Assembly: GCF_040869045.1 (NCBI RefSeq)
Contig: NC_090320.1
Coordinates: 239,878,978-239,942,977 of the forward strand
Source: Eurosta solidaginis
Lineage: Eukaryota > Arthropoda > Insecta > Diptera > Tephritidae
Length of the DNA: 64,000 nt
Reading direction: 5' to 3'
The notes beneath the pieces are model-generated. The model made no database searches and had not been told where the DNA came from. It saw nothing but the letters and a program-made list of their open reading frames with translations. This document shows, piece after piece, positions 21,636 through 31,957 of this stretch (position 1 is its first letter; the number at the start of each line of letters is the position of its first letter). The position numbers and the translations under genes were made by a program.

Positions 21636-22938
21636 CTAATATATCTCAAAGTTTTGACGAGAGAGGCAGTCTGGAACGACATTTTGAGCTCCTTTCCTAT
21701 GTTCAATTCTGAATCGGAAGCCTTGGAGCTTTAAGGACCACCGAGCCAATCGGCCAGACAAATCCGATTGTCGCATCAGCCATTGAAGACTAGCGTGATC
21801 CGTTACAATTGTGAATTCTTGTTCTTCGACATAGGCTCTAAATTTTTTTAAACTTAGTATGGCTGCTAAACATTCAAGCTCTGTAACGCTGTAGTTTGTT
21901 TGTGCTTTGTTCAATTTTTGGGGAAGTATGCTATTGGTACCTCGATTCCATCTTCGTTTTTCTGGGACAGAACCGCACCAACACCAAGTCTACTAGCATC
22001 ACACTGTGTGATAAAGGGGTTTTGTAATTTGGGTTAGCTAAGCTAAAACGGGAGCTGAACAGAGCTTCTCTTTCAAGGGCAATTTTTGCACTTTCGTTCC
22101 ATTCGAATCTTCTACTCTTCTTCAGCAAGTTCGTGAGTGGTGTAGTTAATGCCGCGAAATTGCCAACGAATCTTCTATACCACCCAGCCATACCTAGAAA
22201 TATCCTCAGTTGCTTTACGTTCGAGGGTGCTGGGAAATTTATGACGGACGTGATTTTGTCGGGGTCGGTACGTAAGATTCCTTCACCTACGATGTAGCCT
22301 AGATACCTAACTTCGCATATACAGAATTTGCTCTTCTGCACATTTATTGTTAGACCAGCTTTTCGTGGGTGGTGTGCAATATCGGACAAAACTTTAAGAT
22401 GGGCTTCAAAATCTTCGGAAATAATCAACAAATCGTCCAGGTATACAAATACTTGGTCATTGAGGTAAGGTGGTACGACTCGATCCATTAATCTACACAG
22501 CGCTTGCGGCGCGTTACATAACCCGAAAGGCACAACACAGTATCTATACAGTGGGCGATTTGAAACGATGAAACACGTAAAATGCCTACGGTTTTTGGCT
22601 AGCGGGATTTGCCAGAAAGCTCTACGTAAATCTAGCGAGCTAATAAACTTAGCTTTAGGCAATCTGCTGAGAATGCCATCGATATGTGGGAGCGGGTAGG
22701 CGTCCTTAATAGTCAACGCGTTAACTTTCCTTGAATCAAGGCAAAGTCGAACTTTGTTGGGCTTCTTGACTAGTACTACGGGACTAGACCAGGCGCTATT
22801 TGGCGATTCTTCAATTACTCCTAACCGAAGCATTTCATCGACCTCCTCGTGAACTAGTTTCTCTATGGCTGGTGATATGGGAAAATACCGTTGTTTGATT
22901 GGGCGTGCGTTAGCATCGAGCTCAATAATATGTTCCAT
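21636..22938 (-). pseudogene. gypsy C reverse transcriptase and RNase H
   Basis: RT motifs are complete in one frame: AWSSPVVLVKKPNKVRLCLD, SLDLRRAFWQIPL (first Asp), VPFGLCNAPQ and FVYLDDLLII (catalytic pair near 22440), then GYIVGEGILR. The methionine at 22938 is internal; upstream protease-linker coding continues to 23181. The frame shifts near 22015 and again near 21925, after which RNase H (NYSVTELECLA, TDHASLQWLM) is in another frame. Confidence 0.9.
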
Positions 22939-23181
22939 TAGATGGGTTTTTCCTAATCCCTCTTTCTCAAAACTAGGAAAACGATTAACGACAGACCAAA
23001 GTAGCCGCTTTTGCTCCTCAGACAGGGGAATAGTATTTTCTTCGGTGCAGTTGACATCGAAGGCGCTTTTAATTTCCGAGACTATATGTGGCGCAACTTG
23101 GAATTTTACCCAAAAATCGACACCTAGTATTACTTTTTGAGAAATGCTCGGAATAACAAAAAAATTAATTTCACATTTAGT
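22939..23181 (-). pseudogene. gypsy C protease C-terminal half and linker
   Basis: It reads INFFVIPSISQKVILGVDFW, the ILG-DF segment of retropepsins, then a linker into RT (SEEQKRLLWSVVNRFPSF). The N-terminal half with the DSGAQ active site is at 26291-26560, beyond the inserted transposon. Joining the halves at TTAA leaves the frames unmatched by one base, so the copy was probably already broken or was altered at insertion. Confidence 0.78.
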
Positions 23182-23527
23182 TTAATGTGAAAATGTGCTA
23201 AGTCACTTTTTACGAATTTTACAGGAGATGAAAAATACTGAATAATTTTTGAAATAACCTTTTTTTTTCAAAACTGTGAATGTGGATACCTTAGTTGCAA
23301 TGCTTTTGAGTGTAGAAGCTTTGAAAAGGATAAATAAAAATCATGTATGCTAACCCAGCAGCTATTTGATGACTTAGCACAATTTCCTCACTCAAAACAA
23401 ATTTTTTCTCCTGACTTAGCACTTTTTACTCAATGTGTTTCCCCATCACTCCTCCCCCTCTAATGATTGGAATATGACACTAAAACTATATATGTATTTC
23501 ACAAAAAATACTATTTATTTGTCAAAC

Positions 23528-23893
23528 TATTTCTAACTATTGGCGGCCACCATGGTGTGATGGTAGCGTGCTCCGCCTACCACACCAAATGCCCTGGGTT
23601 CACACCCCGGGCAAAGCAACATCAAAATTTTAGAAATACGGTTTTTGAATTAGAAGAAAATTTTTCTAAGCGGGGTCGCCCCTCTGCAGTGTTTGGCAAG
23701 CACTCTGAGTTTATTTCTGCCAAGAAAAGCACTCAGTGAAAACTCATCTGCCTCGCAGATGCCGTTCGGAGTCGGCATAGAACAAGTAGGTCCGGTCCCG
23801 CAAATTTGTAGGAAAAATTGGAAGAGAAGCTCGGCCTAAAATCTCTTCGGGGGATATCGCGCCTTACATTTATTTATTTATTTTATTTCTAAC
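23528..23893 (+). mobile_element. S2 tRNA-derived SINE (best copy)
   Basis: A 346-bp SINE (23538-23883) with a 10-bp duplication TATTTCTAAC at 23528-23537 and 23884-23893. The head GTGATGGTAGCGTGCTCC looks like a pol III box A region, and GGGTTCACACCCCG about 40 bp on resembles box B (GGTTCGANTCC). The tail is (TTTA)n. It inserted into the LINE coding sequence. Related copies lie at 15361, 30215, 36066, 37167 and 39441. Confidence 0.88.
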
Positions 23894-24192
23894 GGTTCTG
23901 ATCTGGACTCTTTTGCCGGATGGTGCGCGGACAATAACTTATTTTTAAATTCAAACAAATGCTGTGATGTGTCTTATTCCATAAAGACAACTGCCACATA
24001 CTTTATCTACAAACTAAATGCTAAATCTCTTAATCGTTGTCAAGAGGGTAAAGACTTGGGTGTAAATTTTGACTCCAAACTCTATTTTTCTAGTCACATT
24101 GATTTCGTTGATTCAAAATTTGTTGCAATGGTTGGGTTCAGTAGACGTAACACCAGTGACTTTAAGGACCCTATGAAGTTGAAGGCACTTTA

Positions 24193-24860
24193 GATATTGT
24201 TCAAGCAACCTTGAACATTTTTTCTTATTTACAGGATAATAGTAGTTAACCGATTTGTAAATACAGTCCACTCTTAGAAACTATATTTTAGCGATTGAGC
24301 GACCTATTTAAACAAAGATAAGACAATCACGCACAAACACATGTATATAGATATGTAGCAAATGAACCTCTGTAAATATGAACTATTTACACAAACAAAG
24401 ATAAGATAATGCATACGAGGTCGCTCATATCAACAAAACAAATATATGTAAATAAATATAGTTAAAGATAAGACATTCACACACACACACATGTAAATGA
24501 ACCTTTGTAAATATTTATGTATACAACAACAAATTATAAGAAAGCTAGGATAAGACAAGTGTATATAAAGTAAGATAATTTTGTAAATAAATCAGAATTC
24601 TTTGAACTCTCAAACCAAGCACTTCTTATTTTAATACAAACTGCTTCCCCCCACCAGAGGTAAGGGGCATTTGTTTAAGATTTGAGAACGCATTAGCTTC
24701 TCATTAAAAACATTGTTTTGCTTCTTTAAAGTATTCTTTGGTTCCCCCCACCAGCGGTAAGGGCCAAAAAATTACTTTTGGTATATGGCAATTTACGACT
24801 GCCTTATATTTGATACCTTTACAAAATCTCAAGGAAGCTGCTCAATATTCATACATATAT
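24193..24860. mobile_element. Candidate solo LTR inside the Jockey-type LINE
   Basis: The block 24198-24855 begins TGTTCAAG and ends CATACA, has a TATA box (GTGTATATAAAG near 24560) and an AATAAA nearby, and interrupts the LINE frame between LKAL and CLVRSG. Flanks GATAT and TATAT could be a 4-5 bp duplication. No second copy is in the window, so the family is unknown. Confidence 0.5.
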
Positions 24861-25375
24861 GCTTGGTCAGAAGTGGTATTGAATATTGCTCAATAATATG
24901 GAATCCTTTCTATGAATCTAACTCCTATAAAATTGAGAAAGTTCCAAAAAATTTTACAAAATTGCTTTACGTGTGCTTCACTGTCCAGACGGCCTCCAAT
25001 CATATACCAGCAGTCACAAATTGCTTGGTCTTCAGGCTTTGCATGGCAGAAGAAATTTTATCTCACTCATGCTTGCCTATAATGTAATAAACTTTAGCAC
25101 GAATTGCTCTGATTTATCTACTTTGTTCATTCCATATTTTCCACTGCGTGATCTTCGGCATAAAAGACTATTTATCGAAATAACTCATAACACGAATTAT
25201 GCTATGAATGAACCTATAATTAGGGCTATACATCTAGCAAATCGATTCAGTAGTGTTATTAATTTTAATAACAGCTTATATAAGTTTAAGCTTGAATTGT
25301 TTTCTATTTTTAACTAGTCTGTAAGAAAGCATTTAGTTATCGACATGTAGGAATTGGAGTAGATTATAGTCAGCG

Positions 25376-25799
25376 CAAAGCATTTATCATAGACCAAAGG
25401 CATGTCTCAATTGGGTAAATCCAATTTCAAGGGGTTGTGTTCGCAACTCTCTAAAGGGGTTGTGTTCGCAACTCTCTAAAGGGGTTGTCAGCACAATATA
25501 TAGCTTCTCCAACCCAATTTTCAACTCACCTAACTGTGGCGAATTCTGTTTCATTGACAGCCGATGCTCTGGCAACCCCAAGTTCCTCATGGAACTAGGG
25601 GGTGGGGAGGGCGGTATGGCCTAGAAGGTTTAATGTGGTCATATAAATCGTTCCCGAGATGGTCGAGCTAGTAGTACCTTAATAGTGCTTTCTACCGGAT
25701 CTAAATCCGGCAAAGGGCCATCAACATCGGTAACACTCCCCAAAGCCTTCGGGGAGTGTCTTTACCGTTAATACAACAACAACAACAACAACAAAGCAT
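25376..25799 (+). mobile_element. S1 retroposon, copy c
   Basis: S1 in plus orientation (25384-25791) with CAAAGCAT duplicated at 25376-25383 and 25792-25799 and a long (CAA)n tail. The 5' end is altered. A 24-bp block starting AAGGGGTTGTG is repeated in tandem at 25428-25476, absent from other copies. Confidence 0.85.
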
Positions 25800-25810
25800 C
25801 TACTTTTAGA

Positions 25811-26080
25811 CTTACTTACTTACTTATTTGGCGCTTAACCGTCTAAACGGTTATGGCCGTCCAAGAAGGCGTGCCAGTCGCTCCTTCGCTCCGCCAACCG
25901 GCGCCAATTGGTCACACCAAGGGAGTTTAAATCGTTTTCCACCTGGTCCTTCCAACGGAGTGGGGCGGTCCCCTCTTCCATAGCCGGGTTCCGATAGAAA
26001 CACTTTCTTGGCCGGAGCATCATCTTTCATTCTCATAACATGGCCTAGCCAGCGCAGCCGCTGCGTTTTAATTCGCTAGT
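25811..26080 (-). mobile_element. RTE-type LINE 3' end (copy 4)
   Basis: On the minus strand this reads ENDLNSLGVTNWRRLAERRSDW and DGHNRLDG, then stop, then GCGCCAAATAAGTAAGTAAG. It is the C-terminus and (TAAG)n tail of an RTE-like ORF2. The same end is found at 48186-48458. It is 5'-truncated. Confidence 0.8.
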
Positions 26081-26290
26081 AATTCAGATTGATATTATTG
26101 ACTGGTTGACTTAGCACATTTTTTTTAACAGCTGACGACTTAGCACATTTACACATCATTGCCCACAGCACGTAAAAATTAAAAATTTAAATATTTTTTT
26201 TTGTGATCGATGTATTTTGAATTCAGTTTTAAAACTGCATTAAAATACAATTTTTCAAAAAAAGTGACTTAGCACATTTTCACATTAAGC

Positions 26291-26560
26291 TAACGATATT
26301 GATTCTTGAATTTTACATCGACTTCTATATTTACAACCACAATTTGGTTGCGCCCATCCGCCGTACATACCGTAACTTTGTGTTGACCTAGATTCCTAGT
26401 TCTATATAATTCTTTAGCTAACGAACTACTTGGGCTCCGCTGTCGAGTAAGCCCATGTATTTTTCGTTGAAAATTTCGATTTCAGCGTATGGCCTTATAT
26501 CGTTAGACTGTTGTTGAACTGAACAAATAATATTACTTAGTATTTTCCTCTGACTTTTTA
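26291..26560 (-). pseudogene. gypsy C protease N-terminal half
   Basis: The minus strand contains YMGLLDSGAQ, the retropepsin active site (DSGA), then TVCTADGRNQIVVVN and VDVKFKNQYR before the TTAA junction. A frame change follows DSGAQ. Confidence 0.75.
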
Positions 26561-26810
26561 CGTTTTTTCAAAAATTCTTTAGGCGAGTGGACGATCGTCT
26601 ATGACGTTTATCCGTATTACTCTTGTCGTCATTAAAAATTTGCGCACGTTTGGCATTATAGCTTTTTAATCGCACCTCATAGGGAATTATTTTAGTTAAA
26701 TTCGTGTTGTTTTCTATAAGCTCGTTATAGCGTACAAGCAATTTCTTTACATCTTCCTCTTTTGGTCGTGGCGAGGATTCGGGACTGAAGCTAGTTTCCC
26801 GGTTTACATT

Positions 26811-27988
26811 TTACACAATTCGGTTTATATATTTCCGGCAAACCGCAACCGTAACAGAATATCGTCCTATCGGCCAGACAGACGAAATAGCGATGACCTT
26901 CCTTACGGCAGTTCCAGCACTCAAGCTTAGTGGTGTTAAGGTGTTTAACACATTAATTTTTGACATTTCGTTTGCTAGATTTTCTCCACAATCTCCGCAA
27001 TTCTGTGAGTGATGTAACTGGTACATATAGCAGTTGTTGACGAATGCGCGGGCGTAAGTTCCTTTGTAAAATCTCAACAAGTTCCGATTCTGGGAACGGA
27101 GTTTGTAAAGGTTCAGCCATCTTTAGAATACAGTTCCTAAAATCATCGGAACTTCCGCTAAGGCCCTGTTTTCTAGCACGAATCAGTTCTTTTATTTCCG
27201 TGTCGCTTTTATGCTCTTGAAAGTTTGTCCGCAGTGCTTGACACAGTGTTGGCCATGTCATCCGTTCAACAGAACGTCTGTATCGCCAATACCAATCTTT
27301 GGAGTCTTTGCTGAACAGACTTTGTACATGCTCGCACAGCAAATTGAAGTTTCCACCTAGCGTGTCTACTACTTGTGACTCAATTCTATACAGAAGGTTG
27401 TCTACCGATAATTTAGAAGTTCCGTCAAATTTTATGTCCCAGCTTGCTATGAGCTGTCCTATTTTGCTTGAGTTCGGTACACTCGACATGTCACTAAATC
27501 TAAACTGTTCTAGCTGTCGATTAAAATTGTCTCTGGACCTGTTAGGATCTTGGACCCAGATTGGCGTCGAGTTCGTTGTATGCCGATTCGGTTGTGGCGT
27601 GTGACCCCGATGAGTTAAACTTTGATCATCTGGTGCTTGTGGTTCCGTGGGGATTTGAGCATCGTTGACTGGGGTGATTATATTCAGTCTGCTTAGAGCA
27701 TTTGTTAATGCCGCTTCTAGTTTTTGTTCTATAACTTGGGATATGCGAGTGGATACTTTCAAACATAGTGGCCTGTCTTGCAGAAATAACGCCACCTACA
27801 ATATTTCGCCTTCGAATATCTTCCCTTTCCTGACTATTATCAGCACTTGTAGCTGAATTAGTGTTTCCACCCTGAGACATACTTATGGCTGCTGCAGCCT
27901 CGAGATTTCTTCCCGCTCCTGCAGATTCAGGCGTGGCCTTCGGTGAGTTGTTGGTATTTCGGGAGTTGTCTTTGTTTGGCTGTGACAT
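26811..27988 (-). pseudogene. gypsy C gag
   Basis: Translation starts MSQPNKDNSRNTNNSPK at 27988. The N-terminus is polar and disordered. Near 27750 the frame changes by one base, and the capsid follows: SWDIKFDGTSKLSVDNLLYR, KDWYWRYRRSV, LCQALRTNF. After another frame change near 26950 come two cysteine knuckles, CWNCRKEGHRYFVC and CYGCGLPEIYKPNC. The second lacks the usual Gly-His pair. Two indels make it a pseudogene. Confidence 0.85.
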
Positions 27989-28067
27989 GTTTTACAATTC
28001 TCGACCAGATCGAGACAAATCTCGACTGTTACACCTAGCTCTACACTGTGGACAAGAGGGGTATTGC

Positions 28068-30215
28068 TTCAACCAATCATTAAGTTATATTTGTTCGCAA
28101 ACTAATAATGTGATCTATTGTATACCGCCATAAAACCTGATTAAATACGGAAAAGCACACACACCCCACTTATTAAGTTATATTTGTTTGCAAACTAATT
28201 ATGTGATCTATTGTATACTCCCATAAGACCAGATTAAATACGGAAAAGCACACATACCCCACTTATTAAGTAATATTTGTTCGCAAACTAATTATGTGAT
28301 ATATTGTATACCGCCATAAAACCTGATTAAATACGGAAAAGCACACATACCCCACTCATTAAGTTATATTTGTTCGCAAACTAATAATGTGATCTATTGT
28401 ATACCGCCATAAAACCTGATTAAATACGGAAAAGCACACACACCCCACTTATTAAGTTATATTTGTTTGCAAAATAATTATGTGATCTATTGTATACTCC
28501 CATAAGACCAGATTAAATACGGAAAAGCACACATACCCCACTTATTAGGTGATATTTGTTCGCAAACTAATTATGCGATCGATTGTATACTGCCATAAAA
28601 CCAGATTAAATACGGAAAAGCACACATACCCAACTAATTAAGTTATATTTGTTCGCAAACTAATTATGCGATCTAATGTATACTGCCATAAAACCAGATT
28701 AAATACGGAAGAGCACACATACCCCACTTATTAAGTTATATTTGTTGGCAAATTAATCATGTGATCTATTGTATACTGCCATTAAACCAGATTAAATACG
28801 GAAAAGCACACATACCCAACTTATTAAGTTATATTTGTTGCCAAATTAATCATGTGATCTATTGTATACTGCCATTAAACCAGATTAAATACGGAAAAGC
28901 GCACATACCCAACTTATTAAGTTATATTTGTTCGCAAACTAATTATGCGATCTATTGTATACTGCCATAAAACCAGATTAAATACGGAAGAGCGCACAAA
29001 CCCAACTTATTAAGTTATATTTGTTCGCAAATTAATCATGTGATCTATTGCATACTGCCATAAAACCAGATTAAATACACAAAAGCACACATACCCAACT
29101 TATTAAGTTATATTTGTTCGCAAACTAATTATGCGATCTATTGTGTACTGCCATAAAACCAGATTAAATACGAAAGAGCACACAAACCCAATTTATTAAG
29201 TTATATTTGTTCGCAAAGTAATCATGTGATCTATTGTATACTGCCATAAAACCAGATTAAATACGGAAAAGCACACATACCCAACTTATTAAGTTATATT
29301 TGTTCGCAAACTAATTATGCGATCTATTGTATACTGCCATAAAACCAGATTTAATATGGAAGAGCACACATACCCCACTTATTAAGTTATATTTGTTCGC
29401 AAATTAATCATGTGGTCTATTATGTACTGCCATAAAACCAGATTAAATACGGAAAAGCACACATACCCAACTTATTAAGTTATATTTGTTCGCAAACTAA
29501 TTATGCGATCTATTGTATGCTGCCATAGAACCAGATTAAATACGGAAAAGCACACATACCCCACTAATTCAGTTATCTTTGTTCGCAAACTAATTATGCG
29601 ATCTATTGTATACTGCCATAAAACCAGATTAAATACGGAAAAGCACACATACCCCACTTATTAAGTTATATTTGTTCGCAAACTAATTATGCGATCTATT
29701 GTATACTGTCATAAAATCAGATTAAATACGGAAAAGCACACATACCCCACTCATTCAGTTATATTTGTTCGCAAACTAATTATGCGATCTATTGTATACT
29801 GCCATAAAACCAGATTAAATACGGAAAAGCACACATACCCCACTTATTAAGTTATATTTGTTCGCAAACTAATTATGTGATCTATTGTATACTGCCATAA
29901 AACCAGATTAAATACGGAAACGCACACATACCCCACTCATTAAGTTATATTTGTTCACAAACTAATTATGTGATCTATTGTATATTGCCATAAAACCAGA
30001 TTAAATACGGAAAAGCACACATACCCCACTCATTAAGTTATATTTGTTGGCAAACTAATTATGTGATCTATTGTATACTGCCATAGAACCATATTAAATA
30101 CGGAAAAGTACACATATTCCACTTAATAAGTTATATTTGTTTCAAAACTAATTATGTGATATATTGTATACTGTCATAGAACCAGATTAAATACGGAAAA
30201 GCACACATCTTCCAC
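28068..30215. repeat. 93-bp satellite array, 23 monomers
   Basis: TAAGTTATATTTG recurs from 28081 to 30126 at a constant 93-bp step (22 steps, 23 monomers). Each unit also contains TTCGCAAACTAATTATG, TGTATACTGCCATAAAACC and AAATACGGAAAAGCACACA. Because 93 is divisible by three, short open frames run through several units, but these are artefacts. The array ends in an S2 SINE at the right and abuts the 79-bp leader of gypsy C gag at the left. Confidence 0.97.
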
Positions 30216-30570
30216 TTAAAAAAAAAATAAATGTAAGGCGCGATAACCTCCGAAGAGATCAAAGGCCGAGCTTCTCTTCCAATTTGCGTCGTGCTCCTCT
30301 TGATTTTCCCTACAAATTGGCCTGACGGGACCTACATGTTTTATGCCGACTCCGGACGGCAAGGCAGATGAGTTTTCACAGGGAGCTTTTCATGGCAGAA
30401 ATACACCCGCAGCGCTAGCCAAACACTGCCGAGGGGCGACCACGCTTAGAAAAATTGTCTTCTAATTGAAAAACCTTATTTATAAAATTTTGATGTTGCT
30501 TTGTCCGGGGTGAGAACCCAGGGCATACGGTGTGGTAGTCGGAGCATGCTACCATCACACCACGGTGGCC
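30215..30570 (-). mobile_element. S2 SINE (near full length)
   Basis: On the minus strand this runs from the tRNA-like head (GGCCACCGTGGTGTGATGGT near 30570) through the TAGGTCCCGTC block to a T/A-rich tail at 30220-30232. It borders the satellite array. A clean target duplication was not found. Confidence 0.85.
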
Positions 30571-30818
30571 AAAAGTTTAATTATTTTATTTTAAAGTTTT
30601 TAGTCTTTATTTAATTGCGTATTATTTCTCATTCTATTTAGTCCATTTAGTGACTCATTGTTACTAGGACTCTTTCCTGACAATTTGCTACAATCAAGGT
30701 CACATAATCCTTCCAAAGACTTTACTCGACTCTGCGCCACGTATGCTTGTCCCTCCTCCAAACTCCAAAATATTTTGATGTCACTTCTACCGGACTATAA
30801 TTAATATTTATTGGTTCC
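30571..30818. other. Short unassigned spacer
   Basis: AT-rich sequence between the S2 SINE and the second tandem array. No gene or repeat family recognised. Confidence 0.4.
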
Positions 30819-31500
30819 AAATATGAGCCAAATCGGACCACAAACACGATTTTTTTTAATATCTTGATCCTTGCGCCACCTAGTGGCGATTTTTGTCATA
30901 GGTCGCTTTCTATTCATGTATGTATTATGTGTCCCAAATATGAGCCAAATTAGACCACAAATACGATTTTTTTGAATATCTCGATCCTTGCGCCACCTAG
31001 CGGCGATTTTTTATAGGTCGCTTTCTATTCATGTATGTATTATGTGTTCCAAATATGAGCCAAATTAGACCACATATACAATTTTTTTAATATCCCGATC
31101 CTGGCGCCACCTAGCGGCGATTTTTTCATAGGTACATCTCTTTCTACTCTTGTATGTATTATGTATTCCAAATATGAGCCATATCGGACCACAAATACGA
31201 TTTGTTTGAATATCTACATCGTTGCGCCACTAGCGGCGATTTTCTTCGTAGATCTCTTTCTATTCTTGTATGTATGTATTACGTATTCCTAATGTGAGCT
31301 ATATCGGACCACAAATACGATTTTCTCGAATATGTCGTTCGTTGCGCCACCTAGCGTCGATATTTTTTCACGGGTCGCTTTCTATTCATGTATGTATTAT
31401 GTGTCCCAAATATGAATCAAATCTGACCACAAACACGATGTTTTGAAATATTGCGATCCATGCGCCACCTATGGGAGTTTTTTCTTATTATTGCATTGTC
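30819..31500. repeat. About 117-bp tandem array, six units
   Basis: AAATATGAGCC-type starts recur at 30819, 30936, 31051, 31170, 31290 and 31408 (115-120 bp apart). Each unit has GGACCACAAATACGATTT, TTGCGCCACCTAGCGGCGAT and CTTTCTATTCATGTATGTAT. The last unit is followed by ATTCCAAGTTTCAAGCTTG, a motif seen in other fly dispersed repeats. Confidence 0.93.
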
Positions 31501-31879
31501 ATCGGGTTCTGAACTATATTCCAAGTTTCAAGCTTGTAGCTTATCGGGAAGTTACTTAAATTTCAATTACAAAATTCTGCCAGCCAACCAGCCAGCCTGT
31601 AAAGTCAAGCTAAATAAAACCGTTTAAAAATACGATCACGGTGTTTATACCACAGTTCAACTGTTCAAATTTACTTACTTAATTGGTGCATTGCCGCTAA
31701 ATAGTTCAAACATTTATTAACTATTTTGTTTTGTTGGAATATACATATTTATATTGGATTTGTTAATTTGGTAGAACAAAAGCTGTTTGTTTACTTGATT
31801 TTGAAATTTTAGCCCGTGCTTCCGGGACAAAAAATTTCCACAAGCTCTAATAGTTATATCTGAATTTATTTCGTTTAGG
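31501..31879. other. Upstream region of the protease-homologue gene
   Basis: AT-rich DNA without ORFs or recognised repeats after about 31620. It probably contains the gene's upstream control region. Confidence 0.4.
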
Positions 31880-31887
31880 TATAAATA
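31880..31887 (+). promoter_or_regulatory. TATA box of the protease-homologue gene
   Basis: TATAAATA lies 71 bp before the start codon. A start site about 30 bp downstream (near 31911, ATTAGTTC) would give a leader of about 45 bases, which is usual for short fly secreted-protein genes. Confidence 0.6.
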
Positions 31888-31957
31888 TCACCCACAACAG
31901 CGTTCTTGCTATTAGTTCTTTATATTTCACAAGCAGCGTAAAGAGACACAATCTCCA

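Larger units (their letters stand above)
23467..25320 (+). pseudogene. Jockey-type LINE reverse transcriptase C-terminal relic
   Basis: On the plus strand this reads DLDSFAGWCADNNLFLNSNKC, KDLGVNFDSKLYFSSHID and FSRRNTSDFKDPMKLKAL, then (after an LTR-like insert) LVRSGIEYCSIIWNPFYES and LRHKRLFIEITHNTNYAMNEP to a stop at 25317. This is the region after the YADD motif in Jockey-superfamily ORF2. An S2 SINE (23538-23883) and an LTR-like block (24198-24855) interrupt it, and a frameshift near 24970 breaks it further. Confidence 0.75.
23182..26288. mobile_element. TTAA-flanked DNA transposon (piggyBac/Kolobok type)
   Basis: The element (23186-26284, 3,099 bp) is flanked by TTAA on both sides (23182-23185, 26285-26288). 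Its termini are perfect inverted repeats of about 26 bp beginning TGTGAAAATGTGCTAAGTCA. Subterminal copies of GACTTAGCAC occur near 23373, 23414, 26108, 26138 and 26269. No transposase is recognisable, so it is non-autonomous. It carries a LINE fragment, an S2 SINE, an LTR, an S1 copy and an RTE tail. Confidence 0.86.
21060..27988 (-). mobile_element. Ty3/gypsy retrotransposon C, split by a TTAA transposon
   Basis: On the minus strand this holds gag (27988-26811), protease (26560-26291, resuming 23181-22939), RT (22938-21931), RNase H (about 21930-21636) and part of integrase (21591-21060), which is cut off near SAPI at 21060. The element is interrupted at TTAA by a 3.1-kb DNA transposon. No LTR was identified; the region upstream of gag is a 93-bp satellite array. 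Confidence 0.88.

Noticed and set aside
23538..23620. A functional tRNA gene
   Set aside because: Box-like motifs are present but no cloverleaf or anticodon arm is convincing, and the unit is the head of a dispersed SINE with target duplication.
28761..29657. Open frames of 60-70 codons in the satellite (28761-28970 plus, 29475-29657 minus)
   Set aside because: 93 is a multiple of three, so any stop-free frame in one unit continues in the next. No coding evidence.
28068..30215. Regular repeats with similar spacing considered as a CRISPR array
   Set aside because: The whole 93-bp unit repeats with no unique spacers, and the genome is animal. It is a satellite.
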